Shown here piece by piece: positions 1-12,000 of a stretch of DNA of 64,000 bases; within the stretch, counting starts at the first letter, position 1, and every line of letters begins with the position of its first letter. This DNA comes from Anolis sagrei. Its lineage: Eukaryota > Chordata > Lepidosauria > Squamata > Anolidae. The translations under genes and the position numbers were made by a program. The DNA lies in NCBI RefSeq assembly GCF_037176765.1, contig NC_090023.1:155041663-155105662 (forward strand), written 5' to 3'. The notes beneath the pieces are model-generated. The model saw nothing but the letters and a program-made list of their open reading frames with translations, did not search any database and was not told where the DNA came from.

Positions 1-185
1 AAAAGGGCAGTGGTACATCTCCTTTGAATAAATCTTGCCAAGAAAACCCTGCATTAGGGTCACTATAAATCAGTCAACTTGAAAGTAAGTAATAGCAGCA
101 ACATTCAACATGTTGCCTTGATTTTCAATGCATACAATCAGGATCTCTTGTAACACACACTTTGGGGATCTATCAGTGTTCCCTA

Positions 186-656
186 GGAGCCCCCGGTGGG
201 GCAGTGCGCCTTCTCTGTGGTGGCCCCCCGGCTGTGGTGGCCCCTCCGGCTTGTTTATTATGCACTGTCATTTATGTTTAATTGCACTTGATGTTTTTGC
301 TTTATCAATGTATGTATTTTGTTTCGGCATCAAATTGTGCCGATTGTGTATACCGCCCTGAGCTGCCTTCGGGCTGAAATGGGTGGGATAGAAATAATGC
401 AAATAAATAATAAATAAACCCCTGTGCCGGCAGGACTGAAGACCAACATGTTGCAGGTTTGAATCCAGGGAGAGACGGATGAGCTCCCTCTATCAACTCT
501 AGCTCCTCATGCGGGGGCATGAAAGAAGCCTCCCACAAGGATGATAAAAACATCAAATCTTCTGGGCGTCCCCTGGGCAACATCCTTGCAGATGGCCAAT
601 TCTCTCAAACCAGAAGATACTTGTAGTTTCTCAAGTCGCTCCTGACATGACAAAAA
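186..656 (+). mobile_element. tRNA-derived SINE, split by a CR1/L2 insertion
   Basis: The SINE head (GAGCCCCCGGTGGGGCAGTG, an A-box-like start) ends at 206. Its body resumes at 415 (TAAACCCCTGTGCCGGCAGG), carries a B-box-like GGTTTGAATCC, and ends near 656 at CTCCTGACATGAC. The 208 bp between are LINE. The intact order is seen in the minus-strand copy at 50088-50349. Confidence 0.75.
207..414 (+). mobile_element. CR1/L2-type LINE 3' end, 5'-truncated
   Basis: Starts in the reverse-transcriptase C-terminal coding tail (CCTTCTCTGTGGTGGCCCCC) and runs to the typical 3' end with a CCGCCCTGAG motif and an A/T-rich AAATAAATAA tail. It interrupts the SINE described for 186-656. Confidence 0.7.
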
Positions 657-1257
657 AGTGTTCCCTAACAGTGTTTCAAACCCACAGATCTCCAGAGTTT
701 ATTGGTAGCATCAGCAGCAGCCTGTGTGATACAAGACTGGGCCATCCTTCATCCCACCATGTGGAACAATGTGTGTGTGCAGTTATAATGGAGAGTATTA
801 TCCTGTTCCGAGTGTTGAAGAATGATTCAACTACAAGATGGAAGTGGCAAAAAATGAGAGTGGAAGTGCCATTTTATAAATTGTCTCTAGCATGAAAAAC
901 AAAACATCCCTACAAAGGCTAATAAAATACTGTTTTGTATGGAAAACAAGTGGAGAGCAATTCTTCATTTTTCATGAATGTTGAACCTATTACTACAATT
1001 GATTTGCAGTACAGACAACACTCCTCATTTTCAAGGTTCCACACTCACAACTTTGATTATTCATGAGAACATTCACGCGGCAGTCCCATCTTCAGGAGGT
1101 GATAAAAGGCAAGGGATTGCCAACCCAGCTTCCAAAGAGTCACATCCAGTTTCCAAAGAAGGTGCTGCCATGTGAACACTGTGGGAAAGGAGCTGTTCAG
1201 AAGGCAGGCACAATGCTGGCAGTGATACACACACTACTCATTGTATACCAGGATGCT
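657..1257. other. Intergenic, nothing recognised
   Basis: No convincing gene, repeat boundary or RNA gene seen. Short open frames here lack family features. Confidence 0.5.
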
Positions 1258-1825
1258 TGTTTGTAAAACTATTGAACTTCCTTCTCTGTTGTTTGTCTGC
1301 AAAACATGGACTGCCTACAAATGTCATTCTCATTCTCTGGAACAATTCCATCAGCATTGCCTTCGAAAAATCCAGGAAATTTTTTGGGAAGACATAAAGA
1401 CAAACAAACATCAGCATTCTGGAAGATGCAAAGACCACCAGCATTGAAGCAATGATCATCTTCCATCAACTTCGTTGGACTGGTGACATTGTCCAAATGC
1501 CCAAACACTGTCTCCCAGAACAGTTACATTATTAGGTTCTTGTGGGTTTTTTCGGGCTATAGGGCCATGTTCTAGAGGCATTTCTCCTGATGTTTCGCCT
1601 GCATCTATGGCAAGCATCCTCAGAGGTAGTCAGACCTCACTACCTCTGAGGATGCTTGCCATAGATGCAGGCGAAACGTCAGGAGAAATGCCTCTAGAAC
1701 ATGGCCCTATAGCCCGAAAAAACCCACAAGAACCTAGTGATTCCAGCCATGAAAGCCTTCGACAGTTACATTATTCTCAGCTCAAGAATGGAAAATGGGA
1801 TGTTGGTGGACAGCAAAAGAGATTA
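1258..1825 (+). mobile_element. Non-LTR retrotransposon RT fragment with an inserted Penelope-like copy
   Basis: Translated pieces (CKTWTAYKCHSHSLEQFHQH, CLRKIQEIFWEDIKTN, then LHYSQLKNGKWDVGGQQKR) read like the post-RT part of a LINE. The frame shifts between pieces, so it is decayed. The coding match resumes directly after the insertion at 1534-1761, which shows that the insertion is younger. Confidence 0.65.
1534..1761. mobile_element. Penelope-like element end, inverted-repeat copy with 14-bp target duplication
   Basis: Two nearly perfect inverted arms of about 95 bp meet near 1634 around a short centre. The copy is flanked by ACAGTTACATTATT at 1520-1533 and 1762-1775. The arm sequence also follows a Penelope-type endonuclease coding tail at 41390-41789, which supports the family call. 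It carries a hammerhead-ribozyme-like segment at 1643-1683. Confidence 0.7.
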
Positions 1826-1861
1826 ACCACCTCATCACATTTATCTTTGGCTCCATTCTAG

Positions 1862-2060
1862 GACACTTCCAGGACAGAGCCAGGATGGAGCCAGTTAGAG
1901 CCCATCACATGTTACAGGGCTACTTCTGGTGGGAGGCTTCCCATGTTGTTATTCCATAGGACGGGACCAGCATGGAGGGAAGCTGAACAGTGATGCTTCC
2001 CTCTGTGGGATGAGGAGAGCATCGGTGCAGGTGATGCGTGGCATGGGTTGATGGTTTCCC
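1862..2060 (+). repeat. Dispersed repeat (GGGAGGCTTCCCATGTT family)
   Basis: The segment with GGGAGGCTTCCCATGTT and GTGATGCTTCCC recurs in diverged form near 39600-39770 (minus), 51960-52150 (minus) and 56740-56810 (plus). It is probably a non-autonomous DNA transposon; ends are not defined. Confidence 0.4.
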
Positions 2061-3985
2061 ATGCAGTCCACTGGATTTGACTTGCTGCCCACTGTCCCCA
2101 CTGTAACCCTGCTTGAGAACCTAATTGTGATAAGGTCCTTAGAAATGGACTTAAAGCGAATCTTCAAAAATGTGGCATAAACACCAAAAACTGGTAATCC
2201 CTGGCCCTCAAGTGCTCTAACTGGATTTCGAAGAGGCACAAAGAAAGGGCAAATGGGAGAAATGTGTCAAGAAGAAAGCACATGACGTAAACCCTTTTTG
2301 GTTCTGCCTTCCGTCTGGAAATTCATGTCCCCATTGTAATAGACTATGTGGACGCAGAATAGGTCTACAGTCACTTGCAGACCCACTGTCAAGATTGTAC
2401 CTCTGGAAGACAGTCACAATGGATTAGCTGTGATGATGTGTCTGTTCAACCTGGCGAAAGGAATGACAGCTCGGAATAAGATACTTATTTTCAGATGTAA
2501 TATATCTACAAATATCAGGTGTGGGAATAAATAGGGTGGTACTTTCATCAGGATCTTTCTGAGACTTTTGAAAAAATCTAAACAAGATTGTCTTTAAGTT
2601 GGTGTTAAGGTCAATCCAATGTTAAATTTGAATGAGGCAAAAAGTGGTGTATACATATTTATAAGTGTCTTTTTTTAGTTTGCAATCCCAAACTCTTGTT
2701 GCCATTGATATAAACCAAAGGCCTAAGAGAGATAGTTATCCATGATCGACTCTTGGTTGTATGAATGAACCAAATTTATCTCTTTTTCTAAAAGAAAAGT
2801 GGTGTAGAAAGTGGTGTATAAATCTTTATAAGTGTCTTTATCTGGATTGTTTTTAATTACTAGGGCCATAATATAGTATTTAAAAAACTCATCCAGGAAC
2901 AAGGGAGTCAAGAATTAACTTTCACCCTGTTGCTCCATAATGTGGCTGACATCCCAGGCAGAGAGAAAAAGTGACACTCAGCATCACATGACACAGAAGT
3001 AAATAGTAGCATAAATAGCAAAGGGCAGCCTTTTAACAGTTTATTTGGGTCAAACTCTAGAACACAAAATATTGTGAGGGACTTATAACATCTGAATCTG
3101 ATCAAACAAAAGCAATTACAGGTAAGTCATGATTAAGACACCTTGACTATTTCAAAATATTGACATGCTTTAAATCGTTATGTTCAAGGGTAGCTATAAA
3201 CTGATATTTATGTTGTATTTTGCTTATAATGGAATTACTTCTCATTCCTTTTTTCCTAGGAATTCTCCAAAACTCCAATTTTTCTTAAAATTCAGCTGTA
3301 GTGACAGATACATTATGTGTATGTCTCTTTCAATCACCTGTTGATTTCTGGCAACCTCATGGATTTTCTAGTGTTTTCTTAGGTAAATACTCGTCATAGG
3401 TGCTTTTGCAGTTCTTTTTTCTGAAATATAGCCTATAGTCTTGATATTTGTTGTTAATCTCTCATTTAAGTTCTAGCCAGGGCTAATTTTCAGAGATCAG
3501 ACAGGATCAAGTGCCTTTGAGATATTTAGGCATTGTAGATACAGTGTTCCTATGACTTCCTTTTTGGAGGTGAAAGAGGCTAGGGGATAAAAAAAGGAAT
3601 TGAACTATGCAAGAAGTACTAAGACTTCTAAAACATAATACTAAACCATGCAAATGTGAGTACATCAATAGGTAGCACTCCGGTGGGAAGGTCACAGCAC
3701 GCCATGCAGTCATGCCAACCACATGACCTTGGAGGTGTCTATGGATAACGCCGATTCTTTGGCTTAGAAATGGAGATGAGCACCAACCCCCAGAGTCGGA
3801 CACGCCTGGACTTAATGTCAGGGGAAAACTTTTACCTTTACCTACTAAGACTAAGGATGGATGGGAGGGAATCGTGATCTTTAATAGGAAAAAACCAAAT
3901 TTAGGAGAAAATTTAGAAAACACCACAGGCCCTCTTGAGTAAGGGCTGCTGTAGTGGAGGGTCCTTCCCAGCAAGAATTGTGCTA
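2061..3985. other. Intergenic, no gene
   Basis: A/T-rich sequence with stops in all frames. The 155-codon minus-strand open frame at 3507-3974 has no recognisable domain and looks fortuitous. Confidence 0.5.
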
Positions 3986-3989
3986 AATC

Positions 3990-5052
3990 CGATTTTCCCC
4001 TTTTGAAAAGGTTGAAAGCAGCAACAGATATTTATTCACAATCTGGCCAGAAGGGATACATGTAAGGCTAGCACCAAAAATACATACATAAGATGAATAC
4101 AGAAGTGTAAGATTTTATACACTTGACAGCTATTCAAACTTCCCACTCTGCTAGCTCCCCTGATTGGCCAGAAGGAGGGCTAGCTTTGATCTGCACTCCC
4201 ATTGGGTGCTGTTTTGATGATGTTGCCATCTCTGGGTGGGAATTCCCTGGATGAGGGAAGGTGATTGATGTTGCACTCCAACCAGAATTCACCTTGCACT
4301 CAAGACCACCCAGGAATCCCAAAAGTGGCAATAAAACAGTTTAATAAGAAAACTACATATAAAAAGGAAAAGTCACCATAAGAAATAAGAAAGGCAAAAT
4401 CCAATAGGTAATGGGAAAAATAGTCAACAAGTAATAAGCCAGTCCAAACTGGCAATATTGTTTTAATTGCCCTAATGTTGGTTGAGGAAGAAGTTTCCTG
4501 GGGCAGGTGACAGTGAGGTGCCATGAGACAAAAGATCATTATTTGCTTCAATCAAGCTTTGGGTGCCAGACAAAGGCATTTGGTATGTATGTACACTTGG
4601 AGTTCCGGCTTCCATGGTCAGCTCAATGGAAGCGATAAGCTTGGCGAGTATGGGCTGTTATCTGATCTGGCAAAGGAAGCTGCCTGTTATCCAGCATGTG
4701 AACACAATGGATCTTTATTGCCACTTTTGTCTGGGGACTTGCCCATCCCAGATGTCTCAGAAAATTCCTGTTAGGTTAGCAAGGGGCGATAGCTAATGCT
4801 CCGTTAGTGTGCACATATTTATTCAGATATGGATAGGCATATAAGTATAGATATATGAGAGAAAACATATGAGAAAATAGAGGGCATGGGATAAAAGTAT
4901 ATAAAAATGGACAAGCTGGTGTGGAAATGATACGTTTATCAAAGAAAAAAAGATTGAGCATGCTGTGCATGAGATTTTCTGCTGCAGACTGTTCGCATTC
5001 CCAGGCAAACTATAAATCTTTTGGGGTGGGGGGTGCTGTGTTCGACAGCACT
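3990..5052 (-). mobile_element. LTR-like fossil, copy 1
   Basis: Its two ends match, in the same order and orientation, sequence near 47450-47520 and 49280-49325 (for example ATGTAAGGCT and a GGGGTG...CGACA end). On the minus strand an AATAAA lies near the 3' end (about 4030), as in a long LTR. The family is uncertain and the copy is degraded. Ends are approximate. Confidence 0.4.
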
Positions 5053-5203
5053 ATGGGCTAGTAGGATTTCTGAAGACAAGCACAAAAGGATCTATGGTAA
5101 ATTAAAAACTCTTTAATGTATAAATTCTTCTATTTTCTGGCTGAAAGAATTGCTATGTTGAGTGTTAAGAATGAAAAGAACGTTATATTATACTGATACG
5201 AGC

Positions 5204-5964
5204 TGTGCTGGTACGGCTGTACCAGGAGCTCCAACTTTATTTTCTTTCTGTTATCTGTTTGCAGTCATAGGGCAGGCCACCTGTCCATCATAATTAAGCT
5301 TTGGTTCTGCCCCTTGTTCAGGGCTCTGGCAGGGAAAGGAGCCATTTTTTGGGCAGTCTCACATAAGGAAACTAAACTATAGGATGTAGACCAGCTCGTC
5401 TCATAGAAAAGCTTCTTTTCTCAAGAACATCCAGGGAAACAGAAACAGAAATTTCAGAGAAAAGGTCCCAAGGCTCTGGCTGAAAGCTCACAGCCTCTCA
5501 GCCTCGCAGCAATCAGAGGGAAAACAGCCCTGAAGTTTTCAAAGAATTCTCGGAGGGAGGGCAGCATTACAGATCCACTGAACTCCAGCTGAAATATCTA
5601 CAAGTAGGTCTACTCGATACCCAGATGCATTTGGAATCGGTAATAGGACCCACACCGATGAGGCATAGATAGTAAACAGCCTGGGAGAGGTTAAATAGGG
5701 TTTTTTTCTTACAGAGAAAGTACAGTTAATCAAAGTCAGGTACCAGTCCATTGAGGACTAGACTAAGAAAGCCTTGAAGTGTTGTTTGAACCATTGAAGA
5801 TTTGTTGTTTGTTCTATAATAAAGACTTTGTTGTATCATTAAAGACCATCACTTCAGAAAAATCCCTGAGAATCTCTCTTTGAGGCCTCCTGGCTTCTCG
5901 CTGGGCTTAAAGTATACGTCCTATAGAAAAGACAGCTGTTACAGGCCCAGCGCACGACAGAACA
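5204..5964 (+). mobile_element. Solo LTR, copy 1
   Basis: Begins TGTGCTGGTACGGCTGTACC, ends GACAGAACA, and is flanked by the 5-bp duplication CGAGC (5199-5203 and 5965-5969). AATAAA at 5818-5823. No internal region remains, so it is a recombined relic of an LTR element. The same family is at 7150 and 43585. Confidence 0.85.
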
Positions 5965-5969
5965 CGAGC

Positions 5970-7144
5970 TATGCTCAATAAATATGACTTCCTACTATAC
6001 TTTTAGGTAGAGAGGTCCCTTCTGCCATAGTCCAAATAACAGGCCAGGTAGAAGGAATGTTCTCCCATCTTGGGGGAAGACAGGTCTTCTTTTTAAAAGT
6101 AAAAACTGGAACTTTTATATGAAATGTCCCCCATCCCACCCATTTCCTGAAAGGGAAGGAAATGATCTTGTTGCAGTCAAAACAGCAACCCACGCTTAAA
6201 GATCTTGTTTACTCCTGATAAATGGGAGATCTTTTGAATTTGGCAAAGATGGGTACACTGGTACTTGTCTGCATTTGATTGGCTTTGTCCCATGTGGCAA
6301 CTCCACTGTATGCGCAGAGGACCAATCAAGAGTTATTAGAAGACAAAGCAGTAACAAACAAAGGTCATGTCCCTATCTGCCCTTTGCACAAAGAACCTTT
6401 TTCTACACTCATCACTTCAAGCACGTAGAGATTTTTCCTTTTACCCATAGAACAAGATTGAAATTAGAAATAGGAAGAAATCTAGGCAGAGGGGAAAACA
6501 CACAAGGAACTTTTCCGGAGGGACAAGGCAAAGCAAGAAGGAAGATCTCCAGAGAGGCAAACAAAAGCAGAGAGATCCGAGAAAAGAAGAAAGAATCCCT
6601 GCATTTCTTTAGAAAACTCAAAGTTTCCTTCTTCCAGAACCTGCTTCAATGTATTCCTGAAACAGTACTCTAACACACGAACTTTGTTAACAGAGCATCT
6701 ATTGTATTTTGATGAGAAAGCAAACAGACTTTGTAGATAAGATCTCAAAGCGTCTTTGTAACTGTGACAATTATTACAGAGAAATAGCAAGGATGTACAT
6801 TTACTTCACCAACATTTTCTGGAGGAAGTGCATTGCTACTGTGCCCTTTGCTCGATAGTCTGAAGGAGCCGAGATGTGAAACGTTATAGACAGGCTAGAT
6901 ATTATGATATAAAGACTGAAAGCCAAGTGAGATATGTAGTGGGTTTCCTAAAAAACCTGGCTCTCTCATTAGCTGACATAACATCATTTCAGGCAACAGA
7001 GTTGGAATATCCTAAAGTACAGCAAATTCTTGGTTATTTGGTGTCTTGTTAATATAATTTTACTACCAGGATTGTGGAAAGTGCTTGCAATTTTTTTTCC
7101 CTAGTATACCAAAAGAACCTGGCAGGCTTTGCATAACTTCTTGA
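5970..7144. other. Intergenic, nothing recognised
   Basis: No gene features. The 132-codon plus frame at 6275-6673 is Lys/Arg-rich low-complexity sequence without a domain. Confidence 0.45.
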
Positions 7145-7149
7145 GTTGG

Positions 7150-7932
7150 TGTGCTGGTACAGCTGTACCAGAAGCTCCCACTTTATTTGCCTTGTATTAA
7201 GTGTTTGCTTGCAGCCCAGGGCTTGGGATTCTACAGAAGGGTGGCTTCCTGTTAAAGTTTGCGGTTATAGGGCAGGCCCCCTGTCCATCATCGTTAAGTT
7301 TGGTTCCGCCCCCTGTTCAGGACAATTGGGAAGGGAAGGGAGCCATTTTTTAGTTAGTCTCAGCAAAGGAAGTCAATGTACAGGATGTGTACAGACTTTC
7401 TCCTGTACAAAGGCTTCAACCCTTAAGACCTCCTGGGAGAGAACAGTCTTAAGAGCATCTAAAGATTCCCAAAAGTTCCCAGGGAAACAGCCTTACAGCC
7501 CCGAGGAATTTCAGAGGGAATAACAGCTTTAAACATCAAGAACTCCAGCTAAGTGACTACAGGCCTACTGGTAGGTCCATTCGGTTTTGAGACGCAGTTC
7601 AGCCCGTAGTGGATTCACATCAGTTAGGTTTAGGATCACAATTAACCTGAGAGAAGTTTGGAAAGGGATTTTCCTTTAGGGTAAAAGCAACAGTTAGAAG
7701 CCACCAGTTGCACAAAGCCTGGAAGCATTTGTTTAATCTTTTGAAGACAAAAGAAGCTTCTGTTAATTGTTCACCAATAAAAGACTTTGTTATAGTTTAC
7801 AAGCCCTCTAGAGACTGTTTATGGCGAAAATCCTTACGAATTTCTCTTCGGGCCCCCTGGCTTCCCGCTGGGCTAAAGTTGCACGTCCTGATTTAAAAGC
7901 AATTAGTTTCAAGCCCAGTGCGCGACAGAACA
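7150..7932 (+). mobile_element. Solo LTR, copy 2
   Basis: Same family and orientation as the copy at 5204. TGTGCTGG start, GACAGAACA end, 5-bp duplication GTTGG at 7145-7149 and 7933-7937, AATAAA at 7776-7781. It lies about 800 bp upstream of the first coding exon of gene A. Confidence 0.85.
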
Positions 7933-8465
7933 GTTGGGTACCTGGGGACATCTTTTGCTGCTCTTCCTGAGGCAATAAAATCACTTCCACTACCTCTAAC
8001 TGTAATGCAGAAACAAAAGAAACTTGAAACGGTCGGATGGCAAAATGACAAAGGTCTAGTTCATAATGCAAGCAATACAATCCCTGAACAGTGTGCCTTA
8101 AATCTCTACTTGCTTCCTTTCTGTTCTCTTACTGGTCTCTATATGAGAAAAGTCTTTACTTGCTTCACTTAACATGGTATGTAGCAAAAGTGGGTAACCT
8201 CAATACTTAGCAATTTTATTCTCTCTTGTTTCCAGGCAATATTCTTCATTAGAAATATTGTCAGTGTTGTCTGGTTCTCAAGCCATTTGTGAATTATAGG
8301 AGCTACAATGAAATAGATACTAACCAGGTTTGAATGTGGAATTAACTCTTTCAAGCATCTTCCAAGTAGATCCAACAAAAATTCCATGAGGAGGGGAGAA
8401 ATACTAGCTCTGCTCCCTCCAATGCTGTCTCCATCCCTTTCTCTACTGGAAGATGAATGCTGTAA

Positions 8466-8600
8466 AGCAGTGTTCCTCAACTGTTCTAATGCTGTGACCC
8501 CCTTAATACATTCCTAAAACAACAACAACACAAAGGCTTTTATGTACATTTGTACTGCAAATTAACCGTCAGTTTCAACTGATTAATGGCTCCACACATT
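8466..8600 (+). mobile_element. hAT-like element fragment
   Basis: GCAGTGTTCCTCAACTGTTC and the following TGCTGTGACCCCCTTAATAC match the left end of the complete element at 62655-63676. The right end is missing or decayed. Confidence 0.45.
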
Positions 8601-8717
8601 CCTTGGCCTTATCTACTCTTCTCACAGAAAGTATTCTGATGGGGTTCCTGGGAACATCTCTGACTTCTGCAGCACATTTTAAGAAGTCAACTGTGCCACT
8701 ATCCTGTTGTTTTCTAG

Positions 8718-8736
8718 GAAGAACTATTACTGAGCA
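8718..8736 (+). other. Gene A: 5' UTR part of first coding exon
   Basis: A pyrimidine-rich acceptor ending TTTCTAG stops at 8717, 19 nt before the ATG at 8737. This suggests at least one untranslated exon further upstream, as in other collectin genes. I could not place that exon. Confidence 0.5.
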
Positions 8737-9011
8737 ATGTACTTGCAAGCTTTTTGCATTGTTTTGCTGAGCATAATCATGGTAAAGACAACTGATCCTG
8801 ACCAGAGCAGATGTGAAGATAAAATGAATACTTGCATTATCCGTGATGGAATCCCTGGTGCCAATGGATTACCAGGCAGAGATGGGTTCCCAGGGCCTAA
8901 AGGTGAAAAAGGAGAACAAGGTACTGTCCTACTATTAATACACTAGTAATACACTGGGTTGATGTTGTTGACTGTGATTATAGGAGTCATCACATATAGA
9001 CTCTTATATTT

Positions 9012-9058
<47 letters not shown>

Positions 9059-12000
9059 TTATTTAAACTTATATGCCGCCACTCCCCTGGGGCTCGGAGC
9101 GGCTTACAAGAATAGCTAAAATCTAACAAAGTTTAAAAGCAATTTAAAACAATTTAAAAACAACAGTATCAAACATTAAAAGCCTGTCGGAACAGGTATG
9201 TCTTACATGCCCTGCGGAAAGCTGGTAAGTCCCACAGGGCACGAACTTCAGGTGGCAGAGTATTCCAGACTGATGGCGCCATTGCTGTGAAGGCTCTGCG
9301 TCTGGTTGCCGTTAGACGCAAGGTCTTGACACTGGGGACTTCCAATAGATCTTGGTCCTCAGAACGGAGGGATCTCTGGGGTTGGTAGGGGGTGAGACGA
9401 TCCCTCAGATACATTGGCCCCAGACCATGCAAGGCCTTAAAGGTGAGTACCATCACTTTGAAAGTGATCCGGTGCTCAATTGGTAACCAATGCAGCTGTA
9501 GTAAGATTGGTGTTATGTGGCATCTCATCGGAATTCCCGCAAGAAGTCGAGCAGCTGCGTTTTGTACCAACTTGAGCTTCCGAATCACCGACAGAGGGAG
9601 GCCAATGTAGAGGGCGTTACAGTAGTCCAGTCTTGAGATGATCACTGCAAAGTTCTATATGCATATCAGTGTTTGCCTGCCAACCCCCGAAATAATGAGA
9701 CACACACCAGTATTTGGGTTTAAAATATGGGCAACTTTTATTCATTGTTACCTGTTTAACTTTGACTGGATCTCAATCTATGGATCTTGAACTTGGTGGC
9801 AAAGCCGAGATAGCCGCCCTGTCCGGCCTACCCCCTGGCTAGTCAGGGCAAAACACCCGGGTCCCCTGGACACCCAATCTAGGCAACATCTGAAGGAAAT
9901 GTGTCAGAGAAGTCTCTCTCAGTGTATCTGAGACCATATTTTCTCTATTTCTAGGCCATTATAATTCCCCTCACCTCATCAACTTGAATCTTAGGTGTTT
10001 TAGTTAATGGCCTTCACCCCTGAAGGGGGTGCCTTGGGCATATACCAAATTTTAGTTTTTCCTAACTGTTTATCGTGACCACCTATTTAATGCCACACCA
10101 TTCCAATTTGCCTTGTAACAGTATAGGGTAGGCAAAAAACCCTCTTAGAACATAAGAGGGAAAAAAATCCTACCCAGCCCCCTAATGGCAACCCTAATAT
10201 GCTGTTTAATGGGAGGGAGTGGTGGGTCGATACTCAACTTCAGAATGAGGAAGGGGGCCAGCCAGAGCTGAGAGCCTGGCTCACCCCTTTCCAGATAGTT
10301 CCAACCGGAGTAGGTTTCTCTCTTATAAGGAGGAGGCAAACTCCTCTCCGTCCACAGCTGCGCAGTGGTGGGAAAGCTTTTTACTGTTGCAGGAATCATT
10401 TCTGCTTCATTTGGAAACAGAGAGAGATGAGGTGGAATAGAGCTGGACTTGTCAAGAGAAAATGCAAACAAAATAAGGATCTTTTAAAAGAACCTCACTC
10501 TTTTTGAAATGTATACTCATAAATACGTACTCCGTATCTATCTTCTAAGAAGTAAATCCCAATTCAATTGAGCCTTGCTCATACAATTTCCATTTGGACA
10601 TAATTGTGATTGGGCAGCACGAATCTAAAGTATGTTTATGCAAAATTCATAATTCAATTGAGTTAATCATTAAGATTGCAACCCCTACTTTAAGATAATA
10701 TTTTCTCCATTATTAGGCATTTTCTGTACTTCACTATATCATACCTAATTGAAAGTATGAGTATTTTTCATTATCTCATTATTTGACATTTTGTAGCATT
10801 TAATTCAAAAAGCTGTGTTTGCATCTAGTTCATAAGAAGAAAGTCACAAGGAAAGATATTTGGGGAAAGACATTCAGTTCCTGACTGAAACATGTTCAGA
10901 ATTACTTCTCATATGGATGCACACTAAGAACCCCTTCACACAGGGCAAAAATGCCCCATTTTGCTGCTTTATTTCGGTTGGATGGGGTCTACTATGCACC
11001 ATCACACGATGCATAGAAGGCTCTGCCCACTTTCCTCCCAAAGTGGAGGCAAAGCACCAAAAGGCGCTTTATCTTTCACTACAGGGAGGAAAGGGTTGTT
11101 CAGGTTGCTCTGATAGAGCTCCCACACTTTCCCCCTCAAATTCCCGTGTGATGGCCAAAAGGATGGTAGGGCAATGCGCATTGTCACCCTTTTTGCCATC
11201 TGATGAGGGGAGGGAAAGGGTGCCAAGCACCCTCTCCTGTTCCCTTCATGTGATGATGGGAGGAGGGTGGGCACACAGGCTGTCACAAGCCACCCCACAC
11301 CCTTTCCTTTTCACTGAGGATTGCTGGCGTAATGACATGACCAAAAGGGCCATGTGAAGGGGTCCTAAAAGGTGATGTCAAATACATCGTGGGAAACAAT
11401 TGAGTGGAGAATTATGAAAGCTATAAAGTGAGTAGGTTCACACACAAATATAATTTGTGTTCTGTGAAGGCACTCTAAGCATGGGAATCAAGGGAGAAAA
11501 ATAGCAGGAACCTTTCAAAGATCACATGCTATTGGAGTTGGGGGTGCAGTGCCATGCTGCCTAAGAGAGGAAAACAAACAAACAAAAGATAAAGGCTATA
11601 AACTGTTTTGGCTCTAGATGGGTAAGATATGGCCACCACAACTGTCCTTAAAAGAAGGCATCCAGGAGGTAAGGGGAACAAAGATAGCGTGACATCTTAG
11701 TTATTTTCACCACTTCCACAAAAAAGCAAAATAGTGTTGCTAAATACTTCTCAATAGCATTATTTCAGAACCAAATAATATAAAACACAATTGCCTTAGT
11801 AAGCTGTTTCCATGCTTCCTGCCTGGTGTCTTTATCAACAGGATGTTGGAGGAAAGATTTGAGATTTTCTTTTCCGCTTACACCATGCTTTGGCATCTGG
11901 TAGCTCCCATGTCACTGGGTGGTGACTCTGTTCTGGGATTTGGCTGGCTTTGAAGGAGCCGTCCAATGTGCAAAAATGATTTAGGAATAGCATCCAACTC

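Noticed and set aside
3507-3974. 155-codon minus-strand open frame
   Set aside because: No recognisable domain; composition looks like chance.
9009-9062. CRISPR-like or satellite array
   Set aside because: Plain (ATTT)n tail of a LINE, with no spacers.
9169-9645. 158-codon minus-strand open frame as a host gene
   Set aside because: It is the reverse-transcriptase tail of a CR1/L2-type LINE, with matching copies at 17216 and 24481.
10860-11357. 165-codon plus-strand open frame in gene A intron 1
   Set aside because: It spans the Harbinger-like element, both strands are equally open, and there is no domain.
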